Assembly: GCF_003628535.1 (NCBI RefSeq)
Contig: NZ_RBCI01000003.1
Span: 682,001 to 746,000 of the forward strand
Origin: Flavisolibacter nicotianae
GTDB taxonomy: Bacteria; Bacteroidota; Bacteroidia; Chitinophagales; Chitinophagaceae
Reading direction: 5' to 3'
Length of the DNA stretch: 64,000 nucleotides
In this document: piece by piece, positions 1 to 7,839 of the stretch
Numbering within the stretch: position 1 is the stretch's first letter
Layout of the letters: the number at the start of each line of letters is the position of its first letter
Translations under genes and position numbers: made by a program
Notes under the pieces: model-generated
What the model was told of the DNA's origin: nothing
The model's database searches: none
Seen by the model: only the letters and a program-made list of their open reading frames with translations

Positions 1-1023
1 GTTCATATCGGTACGGCTGACGACCAGGGCGTTTCCGCTTTGTCCCACAATTTCCGCAATGTCAAAATCGCCGTGCGTGAGTTGTTGAATGGAGGGCTTT
101 GCCGAAAAAACCTTATCGATCACGAACAGGTGTTTGGCGCCACCGATGGCCCCGTTGAAGTAGATCGACTGGCCGTCGGCACTCCATACAAAACCGTCTA
201 CGGAGTTGTCCCAACCCGCCGTGAGGTTGACAATCCCCTTTGCAGTTTTTACCACGATATCCTGCTTGTCGGCTTCATAGCCATTGCGCTTCATGCTCAA
301 CCAGGCCAACGTGCCGGCGGGTGAAAAAACCGGGTGGGTATCATATCCCATCATGCCTTTGGACAGGTTGGTGGTTTTACCGCTGGCAAGATCGTATTGA
401 AAGATTTCGGTGTTGGTGCTGACGGCGTATTGCGTACCGTAGGCCGGCTTGGTAACATATACAATGGATTTGCTGTCCGGCGACCAGATGTAGTCTTCTT
501 CACCACCAAACGGCTTTTGCGGACAGTCGTATGGCAGGTCTTTCATGATGTCGACGCCTTCGCCGGGTTTGCCGTCAACGAGTGGCTGCAGGAACACGTG
601 GCTGTATTCGCCGTCTTCCCATTCGTCCCAATGACGGTAGCCGAGACCATCGTAGATCTGCACGTTCGATTTTGGCAGGTCGGGATAGACGTCCTTGCCA
701 AAGACCTTGCGCAACTTGACCTCTTTTGCTGCCAGCAGGTATTTGCCGTCGGGTGAAATTCGACTGTTGCGTACCAGTTTTTCCGTGTCGGAAACGGCCC
801 TGGCCATACCGTTTGCCAGCGAAATGACATAGGATTTTTTGTTGCTTTTGTTCGCTTCCATATCGGGTGTACTGACACTGTACACGACGCTTTTGCTGTC
901 CCGTGTGAGTCCAACGGCCGAAACTCTTCCGAGTTTCCAAAGGGTTTCCGGTGTCATCCTGTCTTGTGCTTGCAGCATACTAAGCTGCGTAATAAAAACG
1001 GTGATCAAAAGAGCTTGCTTCAT
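1..1023 (-). CDS. S9 family peptidase, N-terminal propeller part (cut by left edge)
   Basis: The first 341 codons of a secreted serine peptidase of the prolyl oligopeptidase/acylaminoacyl peptidase family (S9). Reading from the ATG at 1023, residues 1-20 form a signal peptide ending in LQAQ, and the rest is beta-propeller sequence with blade-like motifs (RISPDGKYL, WSPDSKSIVYV, FSPAGTLAWL, WSADGQSIYF). The frame is open to the window edge, so the alpha/beta-hydrolase domain with its Ser-Asp-His triad must lie outside. In this family the propeller gates access of peptides to the catalytic site. The S9 peptidase at 31344-34268 is a relative in another part of the window. Family assignment is secure from the propeller and signal peptide; substrate is unknown. 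Confidence 0.85.
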   Translation of the reverse strand, partial: MKQALLITVFITQLSMLQAQDRMTPETLWKLGRVSAVGLTRDSKSVVYSVSTPDMEANKSNKKSYVISLANGMARAVSDTEKLVRNSRISPDGKYLLAAKEVKLRKVFGKDVYPDLPKSNVQIYDGLGYRHWDEWEDGEYSHVFLQPLVDGKPGEGVDIMKDLPYDCPQKPFGGEEDYIWSPDSKSIVYVTKPAYGTQYAVSTNTEIFQYDLASGKTTNLSKGMMGYDTHPVFSPAGTLAWLSMKRNGYEADKQDIVVKTAKGIVNLTAGWDNSVDGFVWSADGQSIYFNGAIGGAKHLFVIDKVFSAKPSIQQLTHGDFDIAEIVGQSGNALVVSRTDMN

Positions 1024-1081
1024 AACAATTACATTGGTGCCGAAAGGTAGGCAAATTCGACCTCAGCAAGGCTGGACAAGC

Positions 1082-1110
1082 AAAAAGCCACGAGGTTCCC
1101 GTGGCTTTTT
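1082..1110 (-). terminator. Rho-independent terminator downstream of the 1131-1478 gene
   Basis: Perfect 11-bp stem 1082-1092 / 1100-1110 (AAAAAGCCACG with its complement) and a 7-nt loop, flanked by A and T tracts. It sits just past the minus-strand stop at 1131 and upstream of the S9 peptidase start. Confidence 0.8.
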
Positions 1111-1130
1111 CGTTGACAGATCCCGCCTTG

Positions 1131-1478
1131 TTAGACATCCGGATCACGATCCCGTTCTACGGTCTTGGTAACCCGTACCCTGTCGGTTGTGCTGACGCTA
1201 TCGCGGCCACGGTTGCTCAGCAGGGCAACGAGTAATAAGATGAACACAGCGGCACCGACCACCCAGACCCAGGGCGATGTGTACCAGGCGGTGTTGCCTG
1301 TGCTGTCGTTAGAGGTGACGTTGATACTCGTTTTCTTTTCCGTTGTGGAAGTGGAACTGCTTTCGCTGCCGCCACTACCGCTTCCCTGCTCCTGGCTCCA
1401 GACGGCAAGGCTAAAGATGCTCAGGAAAAAAACCAGCAATAGCGATCGTCGTGCAAAGAGATTTGTCGCGTGTTTCAT
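1131..1478 (-). CDS. small Ser-rich single-pass membrane protein, unknown function
   Basis: A 115-aa protein from the ATG at 1478. A hydrophobic signal sequence covers about residues 11-33 (ends WSQ). A Ser/Gly/Thr-rich low-complexity stretch follows at about 34-62, then one strong membrane helix at about 70-90 (WVWVVGAAVFILLLVALL), and a charged Arg/Asp-rich cytoplasmic tail. An upstream in-frame ATG at 1568 would add 30 residues that look like untranslated leader, so the later start before the signal sequence is preferred. I do not recognise a family. The architecture resembles small envelope-stress or anchor proteins, but that is only an impression. A strong terminator follows the stop. 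Confidence 0.6.
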   Translation of the reverse strand: MKHATNLFARRSLLLVFFLSIFSLAVWSQEQGSGSGGSESSSTSTTEKKTSINVTSNDSTGNTAWYTSPWVWVVGAAVFILLLVALLSNRGRDSVSTTDRVRVTKTVERDRDPDV

Positions 1479-1664
1479 ATTGTTTGTTTTAAGGATCCTG
1501 TTTTTTGTTCTGTTTGTTTCAACAATTGCGCCACCCATTCTTGATGCCCAACGGCTTGCCATTGGCAAATAAAAACAAACCCGGCAGACTACTGCAAATC
1601 TGCAGCCGCGCCGGGATGGGTTTGGCAGGAAAGTTGGAGAAATGTAAGTCTCATTAAACCAAAT

Positions 1665-1670
1665 GGAGGA
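1665..1670 (+). promoter_or_regulatory. strong Shine-Dalgarno sequence
   Basis: GGAGGA lies 5 nt before the ATG at 1676. Bacteroidota ribosomes are known to sequester the anti-Shine-Dalgarno tail and genes rarely carry this motif, so a near-perfect one here is notable. Confidence 0.55.
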
Positions 1671-1675
1671 TTTTT

Positions 1676-1948
1676 ATGGCAACACAAGGGGATACCATCA
1701 AAACGGTAAGAACAGGAAGAAAAAATCCTGAACACAAAGAAGGTCCTGTCGCAGCTTCGATTGAAGAGCAAACTGCGAAGCTTCCTTCCGATTTGTTTTT
1801 ATGGCTGGGAGTGGGGTCAATGATTGTTTCTGCGGCATTCCAGATTGCCGGTCAGAAAAAGGTCAGCAATTTTATCGGACACTGGCCTGTGAATTTCCTG
1901 GTGCTTGGCTTGTACAACAAGCTGGTCAAACTGGAAGGACACGATTAA
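1676..1948 (+). CDS. conserved small membrane-associated protein, unknown function
   Basis: A 90-aa protein. The first 35 residues are hydrophilic and Lys/Glu-rich. Two hydrophobic segments follow at about 38-57 (LFLWLGVGSMIVSAAFQIAG) and 65-80 (FIGHWPVNFLVLGLYNKLV), suggesting a hairpin in the inner membrane. Similar short proteins occur in Bacteroidota, but I know no function. It is unusual here in having a clear Shine-Dalgarno-like GGAGGA five bases before the ATG, whereas most genes in the window have none. It stands alone, convergent with the metallophosphoesterase at 2024-2818. Confidence 0.65.
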   Translation: MATQGDTIKTVRTGRKNPEHKEGPVAASIEEQTAKLPSDLFLWLGVGSMIVSAAFQIAGQKKVSNFIGHWPVNFLVLGLYNKLVKLEGHD

Positions 1949-1965
1949 TTTTTGAAAACAATGGC

Positions 1966-2021
1966 TGATGATCGATGACGGAAGACAGCCCATTCAGAAC
2001 TGTCATCCGTCATTCATCATC
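1966..2021. repeat. imperfect intergenic hairpin between convergent genes
   Basis: The arm at 1967-1982 (GATGATCGATGACGGA) pairs with 2006-2021 (TCCGTCATTCATCATC) with few mismatches. It is built from repeated words such as GATGA and CATC. It separates the convergent genes ending at 1948 and 2024 and could end transcription from both sides, though it lacks a clean T tract. Confidence 0.5.
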
Positions 2022-2023
2022 TG

Positions 2024-2818
2024 TCATCCTTCTCTTTCCTCTTTCCGCGCCACTTCCAGGACGAAATATGGTTGCGCAAAGCCGGCTTTCTGTAATATAT
2101 GTTTTGCCACGTTGTACACTTTTACGCCTTTCTGCGTGGTGCCCTCCAGCTTTCCTGCATGTGCATGGCCGTGAAAAGCGGCAACGACATTTCTTCGTTC
2201 CAGGGGTTCTGCCAGACGTGACGATCCAAGAAACGGATAGATCACTTCCGGTTCACCTTTGATTGTTTCTGCAATCGGGGAATAATGCAAAACGGCAATT
2301 TTGGGAATGCCCTCGTTCTCCTGCTCCAGCCGCGCCAGGGCCCTGTCGAGATGCAAGGCCTCGTCGACCGCTTCCTGCACAAAGGCTTTCATGGCGCCTT
2401 CGCCGAACATCGACAACATGTGGTTGTCGAAGCCGCCGCCAAAGCCTTTGATGCCGGCAAAGCCGACGCCTTTGAGCACGATGCATTCGCCGTCCAGCAC
2501 GTGCACATTGTCGGTTTGGAGGATTTTCCGAATGAGCTTGTGCCGGCCTTTTTCGTGGTCGTGATTACCCAATACACACACAACGGGAATCGTCGCGGCC
2601 CGCAGTTCTTCCGCCAGCACCTGCGCTTCGCCTTCATCGCCGGTGTCGGTCAGGTCGCCACCAATCACAAGAACGTCGGCGCTGCGGGAAATTTCTTTAA
2701 AATAGTCTGTCCATTTACCCCTGTCGTTTTCCCGCACATGTAAGTCGGCAACGGCGGCAATTTTTACCTTGCTGCCATTGGCGACAGGCGTTTCGTTGAT
2801 TGCGCTGTTTGTCTCCAT
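2024..2818 (-). CDS. metallophosphoesterase (calcineurin-like)
   Basis: A 264-aa cytoplasmic binuclear-metal phosphoesterase. The metal-binding motifs occur in order: DLH at 25-27, GDLTDTGD at 54-61, GNHDHE at 84-89, His at about 178 (LHYSP) and GHAHAG at 217-222. All ligands of the calcineurin-like fold are present, so it should be active. Families of this type hydrolyse phosphomono- or diesters including nucleotides; the physiological substrate cannot be told from sequence. The ATG at 2818 gives a hydrophilic N-terminus without a signal peptide. It is followed on the same strand, upstream, by the nucleotidyltransferase-like gene at 2851-3594 with a 32-bp gap, so the two may be cotranscribed. 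Confidence 0.88.
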   Translation of the reverse strand: METNSAINETPVANGSKVKIAAVADLHVRENDRGKWTDYFKEISRSADVLVIGGDLTDTGDEGEAQVLAEELRAATIPVVCVLGNHDHEKGRHKLIRKILQTDNVHVLDGECIVLKGVGFAGIKGFGGGFDNHMLSMFGEGAMKAFVQEAVDEALHLDRALARLEQENEGIPKIAVLHYSPIAETIKGEPEVIYPFLGSSRLAEPLERRNVVAAFHGHAHAGKLEGTTQKGVKVYNVAKHILQKAGFAQPYFVLEVARKEEREG

Positions 2819-2850
2819 GCCTGCTATTTTACGTCGTTAAGAGAAGCTGC

Positions 2851-3594
2851 CTACACGGTCATAATCGTGCAGCTCTTATAGTTCCATTCCTTGATATCGA
2901 TTTCGTACTGGGTGTTGTCGATGATGGGGCCCCTGCACACTTTTTCGTAGGGCGATGGCAGGTCGTATTGTTCCTGGGCTCTTTTGATCAGTTCCTGGAA
3001 AAGCCATTCCGGAATGATCTCGCGGTATTCCGATGGGTATACAAACTGGAACTGCAGCAATTGCATCAATAAAAGGTGCCAGTGCGGGTCAATCCGCGCC
3101 AACAGGCGTTTCCAGTCGAGCTCCTTGCCGTGCTTCAATATGATGTGGTTGATGTCGGAGCCGTCGAAGCGTTCCCGGTTTTGCACATAGAGTTTGCACC
3201 AGATGAGTTCTTCCGCTGGAATGATCTTAACCGGCACGCCATAGACCATCGAGTCCTGCGCGAACTCGTACCAGCGGTCGTCTACAATACAGATATTGTT
3301 GACGGTGCTGAAGATGATGTCGATGTAATGATTGTCGCGGTGCACCTTGGCCAGCCAGCGGATGTCGTACATCTGTGTTTCATAGCCGTGGTCGGCAAAG
3401 AGTTTCAGGATGGAAGCATACTCGGAAGGCTTGCAGAAAATGTCCATGTCCTTAGTGTCGCGGCGAATACCGGTGTAGTGGTAAAACGCAAAACCGCCGC
3501 CCATTAAAAAAGAGATGTTGTTTTCGCGGAGCAACTCCAGGGACGCTTTGTAAAAATCGACTGCTTCTGTTCTTGGTTCTACTACTTTTAGCAT
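2851..3594 (-). CDS. nucleotidyltransferase-fold protein
   Basis: A 247-aa protein with features of the polymerase-beta-like nucleotidyltransferase superfamily. A Gly-rich segment (MGGGFAFYHYTG, about 31-42) is followed by RDTKDMDIF (about 45-53), which supplies the two acidic metal ligands, and a later acidic strand (HYIDIIFST, about 93-101). This resembles stand-alone DUF6036/AbiEii-like members that predict transfer of a nucleotide to protein, RNA or small molecule. The C-terminal half is helical, with no other recognisable domain. It has no neighbouring antitoxin, so a toxin role is not supported. It probably shares a transcript with the phosphoesterase at 2024-2818. Confidence 0.65.
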   Translation of the reverse strand: MLKVVEPRTEAVDFYKASLELLRENNISFLMGGGFAFYHYTGIRRDTKDMDIFCKPSEYASILKLFADHGYETQMYDIRWLAKVHRDNHYIDIIFSTVNNICIVDDRWYEFAQDSMVYGVPVKIIPAEELIWCKLYVQNRERFDGSDINHIILKHGKELDWKRLLARIDPHWHLLLMQLLQFQFVYPSEYREIIPEWLFQELIKRAQEQYDLPSPYEKVCRGPIIDNTQYEIDIKEWNYKSCTIMTV

Positions 3595-3895
3595 ACAGCT
3601 TGATTGAATAAAGGTTAGCCGATGTGGCTGAAAAGGTTAACCCCTATTACGAATAAAGAAACGTGCCAAGTTGAGCTGTTGCAGCAGGTCCCGGAAGCAG
3701 GCGTAGGAAATTGATTTTCATCCTGTTTGGATAGATAAACAGCGGCCTGTGGAAAGGACAGGATGAGTTGCCTCGGTGTTGTTCGGAACGGTGAACGGAG
3801 CGTCGCAACCGGCGCCCAACCGGAGAGGTGACGCTGGTGCCAAAACCGGCACAGAACTCACAGGTTTTTAAAAACCTCTGAGCCCTGTACACTCA
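3595..3895. repeat. gene-free stretch with dispersed repeat and palindrome
   Basis: I see no credible gene. Positions 3786-3808 hold a 23-nt element (GAACGGTGAACGGAGCGTCG plus CAA) that recurs with one mismatch at 30242-30264 and in degenerate form at 35739-35755. Positions 3857-3882 form a dyad around the perfect 16-bp palindrome AGGTTTTTAAAAACCT (3862-3877), which is 14 bp past the minus-strand stop at 3896 and may serve as a terminator hairpin. Confidence 0.6.
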
Positions 3896-4369
3896 CTAAT
3901 TTTTTTTCTCGATAACACCGTAGTACGAAATGGCCTGGCGGTTGTTGCTGAGCACCTGCAGTGTGGCGTACCCGTTTGTGGAGATGGAATAAGAGAGTTC
4001 CGAGACGTCCCGTGCATCTGTTGGACGAATGGTGATTTCCCAGCCGCCTTTTTGTTTTTCCTTCAGCTTGTAATCAAACTTCTTCGACGTAAAATGGATT
4101 CCGCCTTCCGAGCCATAGGCGCTGGAATAGGCCCGTCCGAAATAGGGGAGATAGGTATTGATGGAGTCCTGCAGCACTTTCATGTCGTAGCCGTTGGTAA
4201 GCTGGATGACGGTACCCTGTAAGGGCCAGGCAGATTGCGCTTTAAAAACAAACTGCTTGTTGGATAAAATTGTTTTCAAAGTGGCACTGTTGGTTTCCTG
4301 GGCCGATGCGTCTCCCCAGGATACCAATCCAAGTGCAAAGATTGCCAATGAGTGAATGCTGATCTTCAT
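3896..4369 (-). CDS. DUF4251 domain secreted protein
   Basis: A 157-aa exported protein. Residues 1-23 form a signal peptide ending ASAQ. The remainder matches the Bacteroidota DUF4251 family as I know it: an early FVFKAQSAWPLQG strand, the hallmark LPYFGRAYSSAYGSEGG at about 75-91, a DYKLKEKQKGGWEI strand, and the closing YATLQVLSNNRQAISYYG motif. Full-length for the family. Function is unknown; it is presumed periplasmic. A promoter box (TAATTTTG) lies 23 nt upstream of its ATG, so it is probably transcribed alone. Confidence 0.85.
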   Translation of the reverse strand: MKISIHSLAIFALGLVSWGDASAQETNSATLKTILSNKQFVFKAQSAWPLQGTVIQLTNGYDMKVLQDSINTYLPYFGRAYSSAYGSEGGIHFTSKKFDYKLKEKQKGGWEITIRPTDARDVSELSYSISTNGYATLQVLSNNRQAISYYGVIEKKN

Positions 4370-4392
4370 GCAAATACCTCGTTTTCAGAATA

Positions 4393-4400
4393 CAAAATTA
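4393..4400 (-). promoter_or_regulatory. -7 promoter box for the DUF4251 gene
   Basis: On the minus strand this reads TAATTTTG, matching the Bacteroidota consensus TAnnTTTG, 23 nt before the ATG at 4369. Confidence 0.5.
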
Positions 4401-4558
4401 GCCAAAGCCCGTACCACCGGGACCAGCCCGGCTAAACATTAACAGGGGGGAAAAGTTAAAACAACTTTGCTAATGTTGGCGGTTGCAAAAAATAAAAGGC
4501 AAAAGCAATGTCATTGGTGCACTACTTTTTCCTTTCGGGCTCACGAATATAGATGTAA

Positions 4559-5488
4559 TCAGGTTGCAAGTGTTCCTTCTGCCGGTTGTACCGTTTCTTC
4601 TTTAATCAGCTCCTTGTTGATAATGACAGCAGCCTTTGCTCCTTCGGCGGCGGCCACCACAACAAAATGCATGTCCTTGGCGGCGTCGCCGGCAACGTAG
4701 AGACCTTCAACGTTGGTTTGCTGTTGCCGGTTGGTGAGCACAACACCCTTCTTCGACATGATGCAGCCAAAGGTTTCGGCGAGGTCGCACTGCATGCGGA
4801 AGCCGTTCACAAAAAACAGGGCATCGCACTGGCGCTTCTCCCCATTTTTGAAACGAATGTTTTTGAGGTGGTCGTCTTTGTGTTCCAGTTCGGCAATGGG
4901 ATAGGAAACGATCGTGATGCCGTTGGCGACCAGTGTTTCTACTTCGGTCGGTTTGAGGCGGTTGCGTCCGTCCGTATAAAGTGTAACGGAATCTGTCCAG
5001 CATTTCAGTGCCAGTGCCAGTTCGAAACCGTTCTTGTTGCGGGCATAGACGCCCACATTTTTTTCCTGTACCTCCCAGCCATCACAATAGGGGCAGTGAA
5101 AAACGGATTTACCGTACAGTTCCTTAAAGCCAGGGATCTCCGGGAGGTTGTCCCACAGACCCGTAGCGATCAGGAGTTTTTTGGAATGATAGGCTTTTCC
5201 ATCTTCGTCTTTCACCATGAAAATTCCATCATCGTTTTTGCGGGCTGTCGCCACTTTTTTATGGATCATTTTTGCACCATATTTCTTTACTTCCGTATGG
5301 GCGAGGGTCAGCAATTCAGACGGCAGGATATTGTCCCGGGTCAGGTAATTGTGTACGCCATGCGAATAGCGGTTGCGGTAGGTGGCGCTGTCAAAAACCA
5401 GCACTTTGCGGCGGCAACGGCCCAATACGACAGCGGCGTTCAGGCCGGCAGGACCGCCACCAACAATGATGCAATCTTGAAGGTTCAT
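4559..5488 (-). CDS. NAD(P)/FAD-dependent oxidoreductase, thioredoxin-reductase-like
   Basis: A 309-aa flavoprotein of the thioredoxin reductase family. The N-terminal FAD-binding motif is IIVGGGPAGLNAAV (about 7-20). The redox-active pair is in HCPYCDGWE (Cys131, Cys134), between the FAD and NADPH domains as in TrxB. A second FAD contact, LYVAGDAAKD, is near residue 275. CPYCDG rather than the classical CATC puts it in the group of TrxB-like proteins whose electron acceptor may not be thioredoxin. Start chosen at the ATG at 5488, directly before the FAD motif; an in-frame GTG at 5512 would add eight residues. It may be cotranscribed with hpf, 109 bp upstream. Confidence 0.85.
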   Translation of the reverse strand: MNLQDCIIVGGGPAGLNAAVVLGRCRRKVLVFDSATYRNRYSHGVHNYLTRDNILPSELLTLAHTEVKKYGAKMIHKKVATARKNDDGIFMVKDEDGKAYHSKKLLIATGLWDNLPEIPGFKELYGKSVFHCPYCDGWEVQEKNVGVYARNKNGFELALALKCWTDSVTLYTDGRNRLKPTEVETLVANGITIVSYPIAELEHKDDHLKNIRFKNGEKRQCDALFFVNGFRMQCDLAETFGCIMSKKGVVLTNRQQQTNVEGLYVAGDAAKDMHFVVVAAAEGAKAAVIINKELIKEETVQPAEGTLAT

Positions 5489-5509
5489 GTTCTGTTGCGT
5501 TTGCAGTTT

Positions 5510-5580
5510 CACGGGTTATCTAACAAACAGGTTCACAAATTGTTTTTCCCGGTTTGGTAGAACAACCTGTGAACCCGTGA
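5510..5580. repeat. word-like intergenic hairpin sequence
   Basis: The stretch between hpf and the flavoprotein consists of recurring words such as GGTTCAC, GTGAAC and AACCCGTG in both orientations (CACGGGTT near 5510 against AACCCGTG near 5572). It can fold into an imperfect hairpin. Similar sequences built from other words occur in several gaps of this window. Confidence 0.45.
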
Positions 5581-5597
5581 ACTTGTGAACTGTAAAT

Positions 5598-5915
5598 TTA
5601 CTCGGCCCCGGCCCGGCGATGTGCATCCACCATTTTTTCCTTTTGTTTGCGCAGGATGCCTTGCAGTTTGTTGATGCATTCATCGATCGCCTGCTCAAAA
5701 CGTTCGTCCTGCTCTTTTACAAAAAGGTCTGGTCCCGGCACTTCCAGGCGTATTTCGCAATAGTCGCTTGGCGTAGAGCGGTCGGGCCCCTGAAACAGGG
5801 TCACGTTGGCACGGATGATCTTATCGGAAGGGCTGAGTTTTTCCAGTTTTTCGTTAATGTATTGCTCCAGGTTGTCGCTGTGTTTGAATCCTAACGATTG
5901 AATGATTACGTCCAT
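5598..5915 (-). CDS. hpf: ribosome hibernation-promoting factor (short HPF/RaiA type)
   Basis: A 105-aa protein of the HPF/RaiA (S30AE) family. It starts MDVIIQSLGFKHSDNLEQYI, then EKLEKLSP, a central VTLFQGPD...YCEIRLEVPG strand pair, and a charged C-terminal helix (EQAIDECINKLQGILRKQK). This is the short form without the dimerisation domain of long HPF. Known family members bind the 30S decoding centre in stationary phase and block mRNA and tRNA binding. The length and beta-alpha pattern fit well. In Bacteroidota the gene is often solitary, as here. Confidence 0.88.
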   Translation of the reverse strand: MDVIIQSLGFKHSDNLEQYINEKLEKLSPSDKIIRANVTLFQGPDRSTPSDYCEIRLEVPGPDLFVKEQDERFEQAIDECINKLQGILRKQKEKMVDAHRRAGAE

Positions 5916-6077
5916 AACGGTGATTTTTGTTTTATCAATTTGAACAAATTTTTTTCCTTACCGCCGCAAGCCTCGTTTTCCTTTTCCATCCTTCGCATTT
6001 TTTTGCACCACGGTAACCGTGGCGTGCGGCCTGGCCGGCAATATCTGTCAGATGAGTGAAAAATTAGTGCCACTCCC

Positions 6078-7529
6078 TCAGGCAGAGATCGATTTTGCCA
6101 TTGCAATGCGCTTGCGTTTCCGTGGCAGGGGCAGGCAAAACTCTTCGTGCTGTGCCGGGATTTCCACCCGGGGAAATCCTTTTGTTTGCAGCCGATCGCA
6201 AAAATCTTTCTGGACGGCATATTCACCGTGTACGAGAAAAATGCCTTTTACGCTTTCGGCTTGCTGCGCAGAGAGAAATTGCGACAGGTCGTCGGTATCG
6301 CCATGCGCACTCATCCCCTGCAATTGGCCAATTTCGGCGCCTACCCGGAGTGCTTCGTTAAAGATCTCCACGTCCTTTGTCCCGGAAAGGAGCTGGCCTC
6401 CCAGAGATTTGGAACCACAATACCCGACAAAAAGGATGGCGTTGGCCGGGTTGGCAATGCATTGGTTAATGTGGTGTCGAACACGGCCGGCATCGGCGGT
6501 ACCACTGGCGGAAATGATCACGCAAGGCTCTTTGTAGTCGACCAGTTTGCGACTGTCTTCGACCGACTCCACGTATTTAAGCCCGGGGAAGTCAAACGGG
6601 TCGTTATCGATTTCCAGCACCTGCTGTAATCGTTCGTTGTACTGGTCTTTGTATTTTTTGATGATTTCTGTTGCCTTGAGACTAAGCGGGCTGTCGATAA
6701 AATATAAAAGTTCCGGAAGGCGGTTTTCAAGGCTTAACTGGTTCAGCGCATACAGCACTTCCTGTGTACGCCCAACGCTGAATGCCGGGATAATCAGTTG
6801 CCCTCCCTTTTGTACGCAAATTCGGCGGATCCAGTCGTGGAGCGTTTCAATGGTGTTGAAGGTAATGTCGTGTCGTTTGTCGCCATAAGTGCTCTCCATG
6901 ATGATGTAGTCGGCCTTTGGCGTATCGGCCGGCGGTTGCAGCAAAACCGAGCGGTAACGTCCGATATCACCTGTAAAGAGCAGGGTGGTTTTTTTTCTTC
7001 CTTCCCGGATGCGCAAGGTGATGGCGGCACTGCCAATGAGGTGACCAGTATGGGTAAAAATCGCCTCCACACCGTCCATAATTTGGGTCCATTGATCAAA
7101 GGGCACCGTTTCCATTTGCTGCAGGCTTTGCACCACATCGTCGCTGTTATAGAGTGGATGGTAAGGAGAAAGGCCTTTAGCTTCCCGTTTTTTGTTGACG
7201 GTGTCCGTTTCGTAGGTCTGGATTTCGGCACTGTCGAACAGCAGGATCTCCGCCAGTTCGCGGGTCGCTTCCGTACAGATGATCTTTCCGGTAAATCCTT
7301 CCTTTACGAGTTTTGGGATCAGTCCCGTATGATCGATGTGGGCATGCGATAACAGCAAGATATCGATGGAGGAAGGTGAAAAGCCAAAATGGTTGTTCAG
7401 TTCATCGGTTTCGGCACCAAGCCCCTGGAACAGGCCACAGTCAAGCAAAATCTTTTTTCCGTTGTCCAATGTAACAAGGTGCTTGGAACCGGTCACGGTT
7501 CTGGCTGCACCATGAAATGCGATCTTCAT
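6078..7529 (-). CDS. MBL-fold/beta-CASP metallohydrolase (RNA-processing type)
   Basis: A 483-aa protein of the metallo-beta-lactamase superfamily with a beta-CASP insertion. The zinc motif SHAHIDHTG is at 61-69. Further family elements are FTGDIGR, ESTYGD, the QLIIPAFSVGRTQE segment that opens the beta-CASP domain, and GMSAHGD near the C-terminus. The C-terminal motif LVHGE, in which the His is a metal ligand, is also seen. Proteins of this architecture (YsxB/CPSF-like) are RNA endo- or exonucleases. The start at 7529 (MKIAFHGAARTVTG) matches how the family begins; an in-frame extension to 7595 is A-rich leader. The C-terminus is Lys/Arg-rich (LPRKRKR), consistent with RNA binding. Confidence 0.88.
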   Translation of the reverse strand: MKIAFHGAARTVTGSKHLVTLDNGKKILLDCGLFQGLGAETDELNNHFGFSPSSIDILLLSHAHIDHTGLIPKLVKEGFTGKIICTEATRELAEILLFDSAEIQTYETDTVNKKREAKGLSPYHPLYNSDDVVQSLQQMETVPFDQWTQIMDGVEAIFTHTGHLIGSAAITLRIREGRKKTTLLFTGDIGRYRSVLLQPPADTPKADYIIMESTYGDKRHDITFNTIETLHDWIRRICVQKGGQLIIPAFSVGRTQEVLYALNQLSLENRLPELLYFIDSPLSLKATEIIKKYKDQYNERLQQVLEIDNDPFDFPGLKYVESVEDSRKLVDYKEPCVIISASGTADAGRVRHHINQCIANPANAILFVGYCGSKSLGGQLLSGTKDVEIFNEALRVGAEIGQLQGMSAHGDTDDLSQFLSAQQAESVKGIFLVHGEYAVQKDFCDRLQTKGFPRVEIPAQHEEFCLPLPRKRKRIAMAKSISA

Positions 7530-7585
7530 AAGTGGGATAAAACGAATATCGTACCCGGCTTGCCGGCCGGTGAGGGTGAAAAAAA

Positions 7586-7606
7586 ATCCCGGCACCTGGC
7601 CGGGAT
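7586..7606 (-). terminator. terminator downstream of the Gln/Asp-rich gene
   Basis: Stem ATCCCGGC (7586-7593) / GCCGGGAT (7599-7606) with a 5-nt loop. On the minus strand it is followed by a run of eight T, immediately after the stop at 7615. Confidence 0.75.
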
Positions 7607-7614
7607 GATTGGGT

Positions 7615-7839
7615 TTATATACCGCTTCTGTCGCGATCCTGTTTTTTGTCGCTTAATTCACGTGACTGGTAGTTGTTCCAATCTGATCCATCCTGTGAAT
7701 TTTGATCCTGCTGTCGTTGATCCTGCTGCCGCTGATTGCTGACATCCTGTTGCTGGTCTTGCTGGCCAGACTGATCCAGTTTGCTTCTTTGCGAATCCTG
7801 CTGCATACCTCTGTTTTGCTGATTTCTATTCTGTTCCAT
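7615..7839 (-). CDS. Gln/Asp/Arg-rich disordered small protein
   Basis: A 74-aa, extremely hydrophilic protein: about 20 Gln, many Asp, Arg, Asn and Ser, almost no hydrophobic residues (QQDQQQDVSNQRQQDQRQQD is typical). Likely fully disordered and cytoplasmic. I do not recognise a family. Support for it being real comes from its own terminator 9 nt after the stop and a clear ATG preceded by A/T-rich sequence. Such small hydrophilic proteins can act as desiccation or stress protectants, but nothing in the sequence proves this. Confidence 0.5.
   Translation of the reverse strand: MEQNRNQQNRGMQQDSQRSKLDQSGQQDQQQDVSNQRQQDQRQQDQNSQDGSDWNNYQSRELSDKKQDRDRSGI

Noticed and set aside
1576-1630. Possible riboswitch-like hairpin before the gene at 1676
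   Set aside because: Only an imperfect CCCGGC/GCCGGG pairing, without any aptamer consensus I know.
2851-3594. Nucleotidyltransferase-like protein as an AbiEii/MNT toxin
   Set aside because: No antitoxin gene beside it; the neighbour is a metallophosphoesterase.
3647-3892. 81-codon minus-strand frame in the repeat region
   Set aside because: Encoded by dispersed repeat and palindrome sequence, Arg/Cys-rich nonsense, no start context.
4586-5560. Antisense open frame over the flavoprotein
   Set aside because: Overlaps fully a gene with FAD and CPYC motifs; no domain in the antisense translation.
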